This document shows, one piece after another, positions 35,950 through 44,465 of a stretch of 64,000 bases of DNA. Under the pieces are notes generated by a model that had not been told where the DNA came from, did not search any database, and saw only the letters and a program-made list of their open reading frames with translations. The position numbers and the translations under genes were made by a program. Source of the DNA: Novosphingobium sp. (GTDB lineage Bacteria > Pseudomonadota > Alphaproteobacteria > Sphingomonadales > Sphingomonadaceae); NCBI GenBank assembly GCA_017745295.1, contig JAGHZR010000017.1, positions 32,424 to 96,423 of the forward strand, written 5' to 3'. The first letter of the stretch is position 1, and each line of letters opens with the position of its first letter.

Positions 35950-37265
35950 GCTGTGACTTTCTCAGCGTCCGGATCGGCGATCTGGTAACGGGGAAGGATG
36001 AGGTGAATGACGGCAAGCGCCACGAGATAGGCGCAGGAGGCGACCACGAAAATCGGCTCGTAGCTGCCCACGCTTTCGAGGATGGCCCCAGCGAACTTGG
36101 CCATGAGCATGCCGCCGACGGCGCCCGCGAGACCGCCGAGGCCGACGACCGATCCGGTCATCCAGCGCGGCATAGTGTCGCCCGGCAGCGCGTAAAGATT
36201 GGCGGAGAAGCCCTGATGCCCGGCGCAGGCAAGGCCAACCAGCGCCACCGCTGTCCACAGGCCCGGCGCGTGCGGCGCCATGGCGATCGGCACGGCGCAA
36301 AGCGCGGCGAGGAACATCGCCGTCTTGCGTGACCGGTTGACGCTCCAACCCCGGCCGATGAAGCGCGAGGAAGCCCAGCCGCCCAGCACCGAGCCGACGT
36401 CCGCCAGCAGGTAGACCGCGATCAGCGGCGGGCCGAAGTCCAGCATCTTCACGCCGAACTGCTTGTTGAAGAAGTCCGGCAGCCAGAACAGGAAGGTCCA
36501 CCAGACCGGGTCGATCAGGAAGCGGCCCAGCATATAGGCCCAGGTCTGGCGATAGCCGAACAGCGCGCGCCACTTGACCGGACGCGGCTTCTCGACCGGA
36601 TCGGCCTCGATCCACGCCAGTTCCTCGGCCGAGAGGCTCTTCTTCTCGCGCGGGCGGCGGTAGAAGCCGAGCCACGCCGCCAGCCACAGCACCGTCAGCA
36701 GGCCGGTAAGGATGAAGGCCCAGCGCCAGCCCAGCGTCAGCGCGATCACCGGCACCACCAGCGGCGTCAGGATCGCGCCGACGTTGGAACCGGCGTTGAA
36801 GATGCCGATGGCGAAGGCGCGCTCGCGCTTGGGGAACCATTCGTTGGTGGCGGCGATGGCGGCGGGGAATGTCCCCGCCTCGCCGATGGCCAGCGGAATG
36901 CGGGCGAGCAGCATGCCGCTGGTGGAGGTGAACAGCGCGTGCGCCATGTGGCCCACGGTCCAGAGCGTCACCGCCAGAGCATAGCCCGCGCGCGCGCCGA
37001 GCCGGTCGATCAGGCGGCCGAAGAAGACATAGGCAATGCCGTAGCCCGCCTGGAACCAGATCGCGAGATCGGCATAGCCGCTCTCGCTCCAGCCGTAGCG
37101 CGCCTGAAGCTCGGGCTTGAGCGTGGGCAGGACCAGCCGGTCCACATAGCTCAGCACCACTGCCGCAAAGAGCAGCGCGCAGACGATCCAGCGGATCCGG
37201 CCCGAGGGTTTCCTCGGGCCGGTCGCGGTTTCCATGGAAGGCATCACGCCGTGCACCACGCTCAC
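35946..37265 (-). CDS. exuT: MFS hexuronate transporter (ExuT type)
   Basis: A 439-residue major facilitator protein with 12 predicted helices. The ACS-family signature follows helix 1 (SYVDRLVLPTLKPELQARYGWSE is shared with ExuT/GudP relatives), the loop 2-3 motif is GRLIDRLGARAGYAL, and family block EAGTFPAAIAATNEWFPKRE is clear. It should carry glucuronate or an aldotetraouronate-derived acid into the cytosol. A GTG at 37265 overlaps the manD stop; ATG at 37244 is an alternative. Its place between manD and uxaC supports the substrate. Confidence 0.88.
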   Translation of the reverse strand: MSVVHGVMPSMETATGPRKPSGRIRWIVCALLFAAVVLSYVDRLVLPTLKPELQARYGWSESGYADLAIWFQAGYGIAYVFFGRLIDRLGARAGYALAVTLWTVGHMAHALFTSTSGMLLARIPLAIGEAGTFPAAIAATNEWFPKRERAFAIGIFNAGSNVGAILTPLVVPVIALTLGWRWAFILTGLLTVLWLAAWLGFYRRPREKKSLSAEELAWIEADPVEKPRPVKWRALFGYRQTWAYMLGRFLIDPVWWTFLFWLPDFFNKQFGVKMLDFGPPLIAVYLLADVGSVLGGWASSRFIGRGWSVNRSRKTAMFLAALCAVPIAMAPHAPGLWTAVALVGLACAGHQGFSANLYALPGDTMPRWMTGSVVGLGGLAGAVGGMLMAKFAGAILESVGSYEPIFVVASCAYLVALAVIHLILPRYQIADPDAEKVTA

Positions 37266-38473
37266 CAGTTGTACATCGTGCCGTCTTCGAGGCGGTTCAC
37301 CGGCAGGAAGGCGCGGCTATATTCGTAACCGGCGGCCAATTCCTCGTCGATGTCCACGCCCAGGCCCGGCGCGTCGCCCGGATGCATCATGCCGTTCTCG
37401 AAGGTGTAGGCATGGGGGAAGACCGCGTCGGTCTCGGGCGTGTGGCGCATGTATTCCTGCACGCCGAAGTTCGGCACCGAGAGGTCGAAGTGCAGCGCGG
37501 CGGCCATGCAGACCGGCGAGAGGTCGGTGGCGCCGTGGCAGCCGGTGCGGATCTGGTAGAGATCGGCCAGCGCGGCGATGCGGCGCAGATGGGTGATGCC
37601 GCCCGCGTGGACCACGGTGGCGCGGATATAATCGATCAGCTGGTTCTGGATCAGGTCCTTGCAGTCCCAGATCGAGTTGAAGATCTCGCCCACGGCCAGC
37701 GGCGCGGTGGTGTGCTGGCGGATCAGCCTGAACGCCTCCTGGTTCTCGGCAGGGGTCGCGTCTTCCAGCCAGAACGGGCGGTAGGGCTCAAGGTCCTTGC
37801 CGAGACGGCCCGCCTCGATCGGGGTCAGGCGGTGATGGATGTCGTGCAGCAGGTGGACGTCCCAACCCAGCGCCTCGCGCGCGGCCTTGAACAGTTCTGG
37901 CACCACCCGCAGGTACTTCGCGGTGTTCCAGACGTTCTCGGTCGGCAGGTCGGCGTCGGCGGGCTCGTAGAAATACTTGTCCTTGGAGACGCCATAGGTC
38001 GAGGCCATGCCGGGCACGCCGCACTGGATGCGGATCGCCTTGTAGCCCTGCGCCTGATATTCGAGCGCGACCTTGACCGTGTCCTCGATAGTCGTGCCGT
38101 TGGCATGGCCGTAGACCATCACGCCCTCGCGGCTCGCACCGCCGAGCAGCTGATAGACCGGCAGACCGGCGATCTTGCCCTTGATGTCCCACAGCGCCAT
38201 GTCGACGGCGGCGATAGCGGTCATCGTCACCGGCCCGCGGCGCCAGTAGGCGCCCTTGTAGAGATACTGCCAGACGTCCTCGATCCGGTGCGCGTCGCGG
38301 CCGATCAGGCAGGGGATGACATGATCGGTCAGGTAGCTGGCGACCGAGAGTTCGCGGCCGTTGAGGGTCGCGTCACCGACGCCGGTGGTGCCGTCATCGC
38401 ACGTGATCTTGAGCGTGACGAAATTGCGTCCCGGCGAGGTGATGATGACTTTGGCATCTACGATCTTTGGCAT
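37262..38473 (-). CDS. manD: D-mannonate dehydratase, enolase superfamily (ManD)
   Basis: A 403-residue enolase-superfamily enzyme that dehydrates D-mannonate to 2-keto-3-deoxy-D-gluconate. The three metal ligands are Asp211 (HLLHDIHHRL), Glu237 (FWLEDATPAEN) and Glu263 (AVGEIFNS), one residue on from the Asp210/Glu236/Glu262 of the characterised Novosphingobium aromaticivorans ManD. This is the unrelated replacement for UxuA. It lies 11 bp after the GH3 gene and overlaps the transporter gene, so it is in the six-gene operon. The next enzymes (KDG kinase and aldolase) are not in the window. Confidence 0.96.
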   Translation of the reverse strand: MPKIVDAKVIITSPGRNFVTLKITCDDGTTGVGDATLNGRELSVASYLTDHVIPCLIGRDAHRIEDVWQYLYKGAYWRRGPVTMTAIAAVDMALWDIKGKIAGLPVYQLLGGASREGVMVYGHANGTTIEDTVKVALEYQAQGYKAIRIQCGVPGMASTYGVSKDKYFYEPADADLPTENVWNTAKYLRVVPELFKAAREALGWDVHLLHDIHHRLTPIEAGRLGKDLEPYRPFWLEDATPAENQEAFRLIRQHTTAPLAVGEIFNSIWDCKDLIQNQLIDYIRATVVHAGGITHLRRIAALADLYQIRTGCHGATDLSPVCMAAALHFDLSVPNFGVQEYMRHTPETDAVFPHAYTFENGMMHPGDAPGLGVDIDEELAAGYEYSRAFLPVNRLEDGTMYNW

Positions 38474-38484
38474 TGCGGGAATCC

Positions 38485-40866
38485 TCAGGCGATTTCGAGA
38501 GTGGTGGTCTTGAGATCGACGCTGCTGGCGCCGACCAGAATATCGAACAGGCCGGGTTCGACGACTTCGCGCATGTCCTCATTCCAGAGGCTGAAATCAT
38601 CGGGGCCAAGGGTGAATTCGATCCGGCGCGTCTCGCCGGGTTTCAGCGTGACGCGGCGGAATCCGCGCAGTTCCATGACCGGGCGGGTGACGCTGGCGGC
38701 CTGGTCGTGGACATAGAGTTGCACCACTTCGTCACCCGCGCGCTGACCGGTATTGGTCACATCTACAGAGACGGTGACATTGCCCGCCGTGCCGATGCGC
38801 GGCGCAGAAAGGCTGGGCGCGCCGATGGTGAAGGTGGTGTAGCTGAGCCCGAAGCCGAAGGGATAGAGCGGCGCCGTCTCGGTGAAGAGATAGCCGCGCT
38901 TGGCCGAGGGCTTGTGGTTGTAGAAGAACGGCACCTGCCCGACGTCCTTGACCACGGTGACCGGCAGCTTGGCACCGGGATTGATGTCTCCGAACAATGC
39001 CTCGGCCATGGCGGTGCCGCCTTCCTGCCCGAGATACCAGCATTCGAGGATCGCGTCGGCCTGATCGGCTACGGTCGGCCACGAGGGCGGGCGGCCGTTG
39101 AGCGCGACGACGATCACCGGCTTGCCGGTCGCCTTGAGCGCGCGGAACAGTTCGTTCTGCTCGCCCAGGAGATCGAGGTCGGTGCGGTCGCCGAGGTGGT
39201 TCTTCGCATAGCCTTCGCGGCTGGTCTGCTCGGTATCACCGATAGCGAGCACAATCACGTCGCTGCCCTTGGCGACTTCGAGCGCCTCGGCAATCAGCGC
39301 TCGGTTCTTGGCAGGATCGGCCAGAAGGACTTCGTTGGCCGAGCGGTCTTCGCTCTGCGTAATGAACACGCCCTGCGCGAAGACGACTTCGGCCTTGCCC
39401 GCGACGCGCGCCTTGATGCCTTCGACAAGGTTCACGCTGGAACGCGGTTCGGACGAGTAGCCGCCGAGGCGGGTGACATTGGCGTTCGGCCCGACCACGG
39501 CGATGCGCTTCTGCGCGCCCGCCGTCAGCGGAAGAACGCCCGTGTTCTTGAGCAGGCAGATCGACTTGCGCGCCGCTTCCAGCGCCAGCGCGCGGGCTTC
39601 GGCATTGGCGGTGAGCTTCGCGGAGGCCTTGGGATCGACCGGCCCCGCCTCGAACATGCCGCCGCGGAACTTCAGCGTTAGCATGTGGCGGCAAGCGGCA
39701 TCGACCGCCGACAGCGGCACCAGACCCTCGCGCACCTGATCGGCCAAAGTGCGATAGGCCTCGCCATCGGGCAGGTCGCAATCGACGCCCGCATGGAGGG
39801 CAAGGCGTGCCGCGCCCTCGATATCGCTGGCGAGGTGGTGGAAGCTCGCCAATTCGCCGATCGCTGCATAGTCGCTGACCACGGCGCCGTCGAAGCCCCA
39901 TTCGCCGCGCAGCACGTCGTTCAGCAACCAGCGGTTGGCGTGGCTGGGGATGCCGTCGATCTCGTTGTACGAGGGCATGACAGCGGCGATGCCGGTGCGG
40001 CGCACCACTTCGCGGAACGGCGGGAAGAACGAATCGTAAAGCTCGCGCTTGCCGAGCGGGGCCGGGGCGACGTTGTTGCCCGCCTCGGGCTGACCGTGGC
40101 CGGTCATGTGCTTGAGCGTGGCGAAGACTTTGCCCTCGCCCAGTTCCTTGCCCGGTCCCTGAAGCCCGCGCACGGCGGCGACGCCCATTTCTCCGCAGAG
40201 ATAGGGGTCTTCGCCGAAGGTTTCCTCGATGCGGCCCCAGCGCGGGTCGCGGGCGATGTCCACCACCGGCGAAAGCGCCAGGGTGGAGCCATGCGCGCGC
40301 ACTTCGCGGCCGATCACCGACTGCACGCGCTCCACCAGATCGGTGTCGAACGTGCCCGCCATGGCGATGGCCTGCGGGAAGCTGGTCGCCTCGGGTGCCA
40401 TGTAACCGTGGAGCGATTCCTCATGGAACAACACCGGAATGCCGAGGCGGGTCTGCTCGCGCGCCCACTTCTGCGTGGCATTGACGAAAGCAATGGTCTC
40501 GGCGGGCTTGCGCCAGCGCCCCGTCACTTCGGTGCCGGTGTTGTTGGCCGTGGCCGCGCCGCCCCGGTCGGAGGGACGGGCGATCTGGCCGATGCCATCG
40601 GGATGGGCCTTGCTGGCGCGGACCGGATCGAAGGCCTGCGAATCGTCCATGATCTCGCGCTTGCGGGTGGAGAGCGTGACGAGCTGGGCCACTTTCTCGT
40701 CCAACGTCATGCGCGCCATCAGGTCCTTCACGCGCAAATCCACGGGAACCTTGGGGTCCTTGTAGAGCGGCGTCGCGGCGCGCGCGGAGACCGGCAGGAA
40801 GGCCAGCATCGAGGCGCCAGCGCCCCAGCGCAGCAGTTCGCGGCGCTTGACCGGGGCGGCGATCAT
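38485..40866 (-). CDS. Glycoside hydrolase family 3 (xylosidase/glucosidase), Tat-exported
   Basis: A 793-residue GH3 enzyme of the BglX layout: N-terminal TIM barrel, then an alpha/beta sandwich and a C-terminal fibronectin-like domain (VTVSVDVTNTGQRAGDEVVQ). The nucleophile is Asp332 in GAVVSDYAAIGEL. The start at 40866 gives a twin-arginine signal (KRRELLRWGAGASMLAFLP) near the N terminus, so export is folded via Tat. An upstream ATG at 41037 would run through the operator and is rejected. It likely cleaves xylobiose or short xylo-oligomers in the periplasm. It heads the six-gene operon and diverges from the GH67 gene. Confidence 0.92.
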   Translation of the reverse strand: MIAAPVKRRELLRWGAGASMLAFLPVSARAATPLYKDPKVPVDLRVKDLMARMTLDEKVAQLVTLSTRKREIMDDSQAFDPVRASKAHPDGIGQIARPSDRGGAATANNTGTEVTGRWRKPAETIAFVNATQKWAREQTRLGIPVLFHEESLHGYMAPEATSFPQAIAMAGTFDTDLVERVQSVIGREVRAHGSTLALSPVVDIARDPRWGRIEETFGEDPYLCGEMGVAAVRGLQGPGKELGEGKVFATLKHMTGHGQPEAGNNVAPAPLGKRELYDSFFPPFREVVRRTGIAAVMPSYNEIDGIPSHANRWLLNDVLRGEWGFDGAVVSDYAAIGELASFHHLASDIEGAARLALHAGVDCDLPDGEAYRTLADQVREGLVPLSAVDAACRHMLTLKFRGGMFEAGPVDPKASAKLTANAEARALALEAARKSICLLKNTGVLPLTAGAQKRIAVVGPNANVTRLGGYSSEPRSSVNLVEGIKARVAGKAEVVFAQGVFITQSEDRSANEVLLADPAKNRALIAEALEVAKGSDVIVLAIGDTEQTSREGYAKNHLGDRTDLDLLGEQNELFRALKATGKPVIVVALNGRPPSWPTVADQADAILECWYLGQEGGTAMAEALFGDINPGAKLPVTVVKDVGQVPFFYNHKPSAKRGYLFTETAPLYPFGFGLSYTTFTIGAPSLSAPRIGTAGNVTVSVDVTNTGQRAGDEVVQLYVHDQAASVTRPVMELRGFRRVTLKPGETRRIEFTLGPDDFSLWNEDMREVVEPGLFDILVGASSVDLKTTTLEIA

Positions 40867-41010
40867 GCGCGCACCGCCAAGGACGAAAGGCGTGATCCCG
40901 CAAGCGACAGACAAACCGGAAAAATCATCTTCCTCCCCTGCATCCCCGGCCGTTGTTCGGCCCATTTCCCGATCGGGCGGCAAAGTGTGTTGCCTGCCTC
41001 GAACTATGTG

Positions 41011-41024
41011 TGTTAGCGGTATCA
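41011..41024. promoter_or_regulatory. LacI-type operator between GH3 operon and GH67 gene
   Basis: TGTTAGCGGTATCA, in the 246-bp divergent region, 145 bp from the GH3 start and 89 bp from the GH67 start. One site could serve both directions. Confidence 0.7.
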
Positions 41025-41112
41025 TGCGCGACAACAAACGAGCTTGTCAATGGCATCGACGCGCTAATTGCCTTCGGCCACCGGCCGTCATTATGGGACA
41101 CAGGGGAGGATG

Positions 41113-43206
41113 ATGAAGAAGCGGCTTCTGACGATCGGCGTATGCGTAACGGCTCTGGGATTCGCGACCGCGCCGGCCCTTGCCAACGATGGCTACGACC
41201 TCTGGCTGGCTCCTGCGAGCAGCCCTTCCGCCACCGAAATCCGCGTAATCGGCCAGTCCGAAACGCTGGATCGCGCCGCCGATGAGCTGCGCCGCGATCT
41301 CGCCGCCTCGCCGCTTCCGGTGGTTCTGGCCAAGGCGGGCGATCCGGCCATCGCTGCACTGCGTCTGCCCACAACCGCGCTGGGCGAAGAGGGTTACCTC
41401 ATTCGCGCCGCCACGCTCGATGGCCGCAAGGCGCTGCTCGTCACCGGCAAGACCGACCGCGCCGTGCTTTACGGCGTCTTCGCGCTGATCCGCGCGCAGA
41501 AGACCGGCGCCGATCTGGCATCGATCGACCTCCAGTCCACCCCGAAGATCGGCCTGCGCGTGCTCAACCACTGGGACAATCTCGACGGCTCGGTCGAGCG
41601 CGGCTACGCGGGCCAGTCATTGTGGGACTGGTGGACCCTGCCCGACTTCAAGGACCCCCGCTATACCGACTATGCCCGCGCCAACGCCGCGCTGGGCATC
41701 AACGGGATTGTCCTCAACAACGTCAACGCCAAGCCCGAAAGCCTGACCGCGCCCTATATCGCCAAGGCCAAGGCGCTGGCCGAGGTGTTCCGCCCCTGGG
41801 GGATCAAGGTCTATCTCTCCGCCCGCTTCTCGGCCCCGATCGAGATCGGCCACCTCAAGAGCGCCGACCCGCTCGACCCTGCGGTGGCGGCATGGTGGAA
41901 GGCCAAGAGCGACGAAATCTACCGCGAAATTCCCGATTTCGGCGGCTTCCTGGTCAAGGCCAACAGCGAAGGCCAGCCCGGCCCGCGCGACTATCATCGC
42001 AGCCATGCGGAAGGCGCCAACATGCTCGCCGCCGCCGTCGCCCCGCATAACGGCATCGTCATGTGGCGCGCCTTCGTCTATGCCGAGACCGATCCGGACG
42101 ACCGCGCCAAGCAGGCCTATACCGAGTTCAAGCCGCTCGACGGCAAGTTCGCAGACAACGTGCTGGTGCAGGTCAAGAACGGCGCCATCGACTTCCAGCC
42201 GCGCGAGCCGTTCCACCCGCTGTTCGGCGCCATGCCGAAGACACCGATGATGCTGGAACTCCAGATCACCAAGGAATACCTCGGCTTCGCCACCCACCTC
42301 GCCTATCTCGGCACCATGTTCGAGGAAGTGCTGGAGGCCGACACCCGCGCCAAGGGCAAGGGATCGACGGTGGCCAAAGTGGTCGACGGCTCGCTCTATG
42401 GCCATAAGCTCAGCGGCATCGCCGGTGTCGCCAATGTCGGGCGCGACCGGGATTGGTCGGGTTCGACTTTCAATCAGGCCAACTGGTATGCCTTCGGCCG
42501 CCTCGCCTGGGACCCGACGCTCTCCGCCGATGCCATCGCCCGCGAATGGGCGCAGCAGACGTTCGGCAACGACCCGCGCGTCGTCGATACTGCGGTGAAG
42601 ATGATGATGGCCTCGCGCGAGGCGGTGGTCGATTACACCGGGCCGTTCGGCCTTGCCCATCTCATGGCCACCGGCCATCACTATGGCCCCGGACCATGGA
42701 TCAGCGATCTGGCCCGGCCCGAGTGGAACCCGGTCTATTACCACAAGGCCGATAAGAACGGCATCGGCTTCGACCGCACGAAGACCGGCAGCAATGCCGT
42801 CGCGCAGTACGAACCGGCCGTGGCGAAGATGCTGGCCGATCCGCGCACGACGCCGGAAAGCGAACTTCTGTGGTTCCATCACCTGCCGTGGGACTGGAAG
42901 ATGAAATCCGGCCATACACTTTGGCAGGACATGGTCGCGCAATACGACCGCGGCGTGGCCAGTATCGCGCAGATGCAGGCGGAATGGCAGGGCGTGAAAG
43001 GCCTCGTCGATGCCGAGCGCTGGCAGAAGACCGCCAGCTACCTCCAGATCCAGCACAACGAGGCCAGGTGGTGGCGCGATGCCAGCCTGGCCTACTGGAT
43101 GTCGGTTAACGGCCTGCCTTTGCCTGCGGGAGTGGCAGCGCCCGAGCATGATCTGGCCTGGTACAAGGCCCAGGACTTCCCGCTAGCGCCCGGACATCCG
43201 CACTGA
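41113..43206 (+). CDS. GH67 alpha-glucuronidase, exported
   Basis: A 697-residue enzyme that removes (4-O-methyl-)glucuronic acid from the end of glucuronoxylan oligosaccharides. Signal peptide ends APALAN. Catalytic residues known for GH67 can be placed: acid Glu286 in ANSEGQPGP, base pair Asp360 in GAIDFQPREP and Glu388 in ITKEYLG; spacing between the latter two (28) equals that in the Geobacillus enzyme. Two ATGs lie side by side at 41110 and 41113; the second has better spacing from AGGGG. Unlike many GH67 enzymes it has a signal peptide, so it acts outside the cytosol. It fixes the locus as glucuronoxylan-specific. Confidence 0.95.
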   Translation: MKKRLLTIGVCVTALGFATAPALANDGYDLWLAPASSPSATEIRVIGQSETLDRAADELRRDLAASPLPVVLAKAGDPAIAALRLPTTALGEEGYLIRAATLDGRKALLVTGKTDRAVLYGVFALIRAQKTGADLASIDLQSTPKIGLRVLNHWDNLDGSVERGYAGQSLWDWWTLPDFKDPRYTDYARANAALGINGIVLNNVNAKPESLTAPYIAKAKALAEVFRPWGIKVYLSARFSAPIEIGHLKSADPLDPAVAAWWKAKSDEIYREIPDFGGFLVKANSEGQPGPRDYHRSHAEGANMLAAAVAPHNGIVMWRAFVYAETDPDDRAKQAYTEFKPLDGKFADNVLVQVKNGAIDFQPREPFHPLFGAMPKTPMMLELQITKEYLGFATHLAYLGTMFEEVLEADTRAKGKGSTVAKVVDGSLYGHKLSGIAGVANVGRDRDWSGSTFNQANWYAFGRLAWDPTLSADAIAREWAQQTFGNDPRVVDTAVKMMMASREAVVDYTGPFGLAHLMATGHHYGPGPWISDLARPEWNPVYYHKADKNGIGFDRTKTGSNAVAQYEPAVAKMLADPRTTPESELLWFHHLPWDWKMKSGHTLWQDMVAQYDRGVASIAQMQAEWQGVKGLVDAERWQKTASYLQIQHNEARWWRDASLAYWMSVNGLPLPAGVAAPEHDLAWYKAQDFPLAPGHPH

Positions 43207-43217
43207 TCGACGTTCGA

Positions 43218-43258
43218 TGGTTGCGCTATCACCTGAAACTGTGGTGATAGCGTATATT
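43218..43258. promoter_or_regulatory. Double LacI-type operator in the regulator's own promoter
   Basis: Two copies of the locus operator face each other: TGGTTGCGCTATCA (43218-43231) and, on the other strand, a copy at 43245-43258 beginning TGATAGCG. The facing halves form perfect 10-bp arms CGCTATCACC (43224-43233) and GGTGATAGCG (43243-43252). They sit 44 bp before the LacI-family start, indicating self-regulation. Confidence 0.7.
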
Positions 43259-43302
43259 GCCCGGCGCTCCGTGCGAGCGCCGGGACTCCATTGGGGGACG
43301 AG

Positions 43303-44361
43303 ATGAGCAGCCAGACCAGAGTTCCTCGCAAGCAGCGCGCCAGCGCCAAGATCGACGACGTCGCGCGTCTGGCCGGTGTCTCGCCGATGACGGTCAGCCG
43401 TGTCATCAACAAGGGCGCCAATGTCCGCGAGGAGACCCGCCGCAAGGTGGAAGCCGCCATCGCGGAACTGAACTACGCGCCCAGCAACGCCGCGCGGATT
43501 CTGGCGGGCGGCGAGGACATCAGGATCGGCCTGCTCCACTCGAACCCGAGCTTCGCCTACCTCAGCGAGTTCCTCGTCGGCGCGCTGGAGGAAACCAGCA
43601 CGGCGAATGCCCAGCTTCTGGTCAAGCCCTGCAACGAGGAAGGCGGCGAGGCCAAGGCAGTGGAGAAGCTGCTGCGCACCCGCATCGACGGCGTGATCCT
43701 GCCGCCGCCGCTCAGCGATTCTCCCGCCGTGCTGGAAGCCCTGCGCCATGCCGACGTTCCGGTGGTGGCCGTCGCCACGGGCCGCGCGCCGGAATGGGCA
43801 CTCTCGGTGAGCATCGACGACCGCGAGGCGGCTTTCACGATGACCCATCACCTGGCCTCACTCGGTCATTCCCGTATCGGCTTCATCACCGGCCATCCCA
43901 ACCAGACCGCCAGCGCCGAGCGCCTCGACGGCTACCGCGAGGCTCTTGCGGCGCTGCACCTGCCGTTCGACCCGGCGCTTGTGGCGCAGGGCTACTTCAC
44001 ATATCGCTCCGGACTGGAAGCGGCGACGCAGCTGCTTGACCTCGCCGTGCCGCCAACCGCGATCTTCGCCTCCAACGACGACATGGCCGCCGCCGCCGTG
44101 ACCGTGGCCCACCGCCGCGGCCTCGACGTGCCGCGCCAGCTCACGGTCTGCGGCTACGACGATACCGCGCTGGCCGTCTCGGTCTGGCCCGAACTGACGA
44201 CGATCCGCCAGCCCACCACCGATATGGCGCGCCGCGCCGTACGCCTGCTGATCGCCGAGATCCGCTCGCGCAATGCCGGCACATCGGCAGGCCAGCATCC
44301 GCACGTCGTCGCGGAGTTCAAGCTGATCCGCCGGGACTCGGACGCCGGCCCCGCCGCCTGA
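43303..44361 (+). CDS. LacI-family regulator of the xylan locus
   Basis: A 352-residue LacI/GalR-type regulator. The N-terminal helix-turn-helix is IDDVARLAGVSPMTVSRVIN (residues 21-40), followed by the hinge NYAPSNAARILAGG and a periplasmic-binding-protein-like effector domain (IRIGLLHSNPSF, TAIFASNDDMAAAA, VCGYDDTALAVSVWP). The ATG at 43303 follows GGGGGA. It sits at the centre of the locus, has operators in its own promoter, and is the only LacI-family gene present, so it is the likely binder of all seven palindromes. The inducer is probably a xylan breakdown product. Confidence 0.92.
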   Translation: MSSQTRVPRKQRASAKIDDVARLAGVSPMTVSRVINKGANVREETRRKVEAAIAELNYAPSNAARILAGGEDIRIGLLHSNPSFAYLSEFLVGALEETSTANAQLLVKPCNEEGGEAKAVEKLLRTRIDGVILPPPLSDSPAVLEALRHADVPVVAVATGRAPEWALSVSIDDREAAFTMTHHLASLGHSRIGFITGHPNQTASAERLDGYREALAALHLPFDPALVAQGYFTYRSGLEAATQLLDLAVPPTAIFASNDDMAAAAVTVAHRRGLDVPRQLTVCGYDDTALAVSVWPELTTIRQPTTDMARRAVRLLIAEIRSRNAGTSAGQHPHVVAEFKLIRRDSDAGPAA

Positions 44362-44369
44362 TCCTTGCT

Positions 44370-44429
44370 CCAGCGACACGAAAAACGCCCCTTGCGACGG
44401 ATCGCAAGGGGCGTTTTTCGTGTCGCTGG
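44370..44429. terminator. Bidirectional intrinsic terminator, 28-bp perfect stem
   Basis: Arms at 44370-44397 and 44402-44429 pair perfectly over 28 bp with a 4-base loop. The stem holds AAAAA on one side and TTTTT on the other around a GC-rich core (CGCCCCTTGCG), so it can end transcripts from either side. It separates the convergent LacI gene and sugar porter gene. Confidence 0.88.
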
Positions 44430-44465
44430 ACGATGCAGGAGGCCCGGAGGCCTCCCGCGCTCGCT

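Noticed and set aside
40867..41037. An N-terminal extension of the GH3 protein from an ATG at 41037
   Set aside because: It would put a twin-arginine signal 60 residues inside the protein and run through the operator region.
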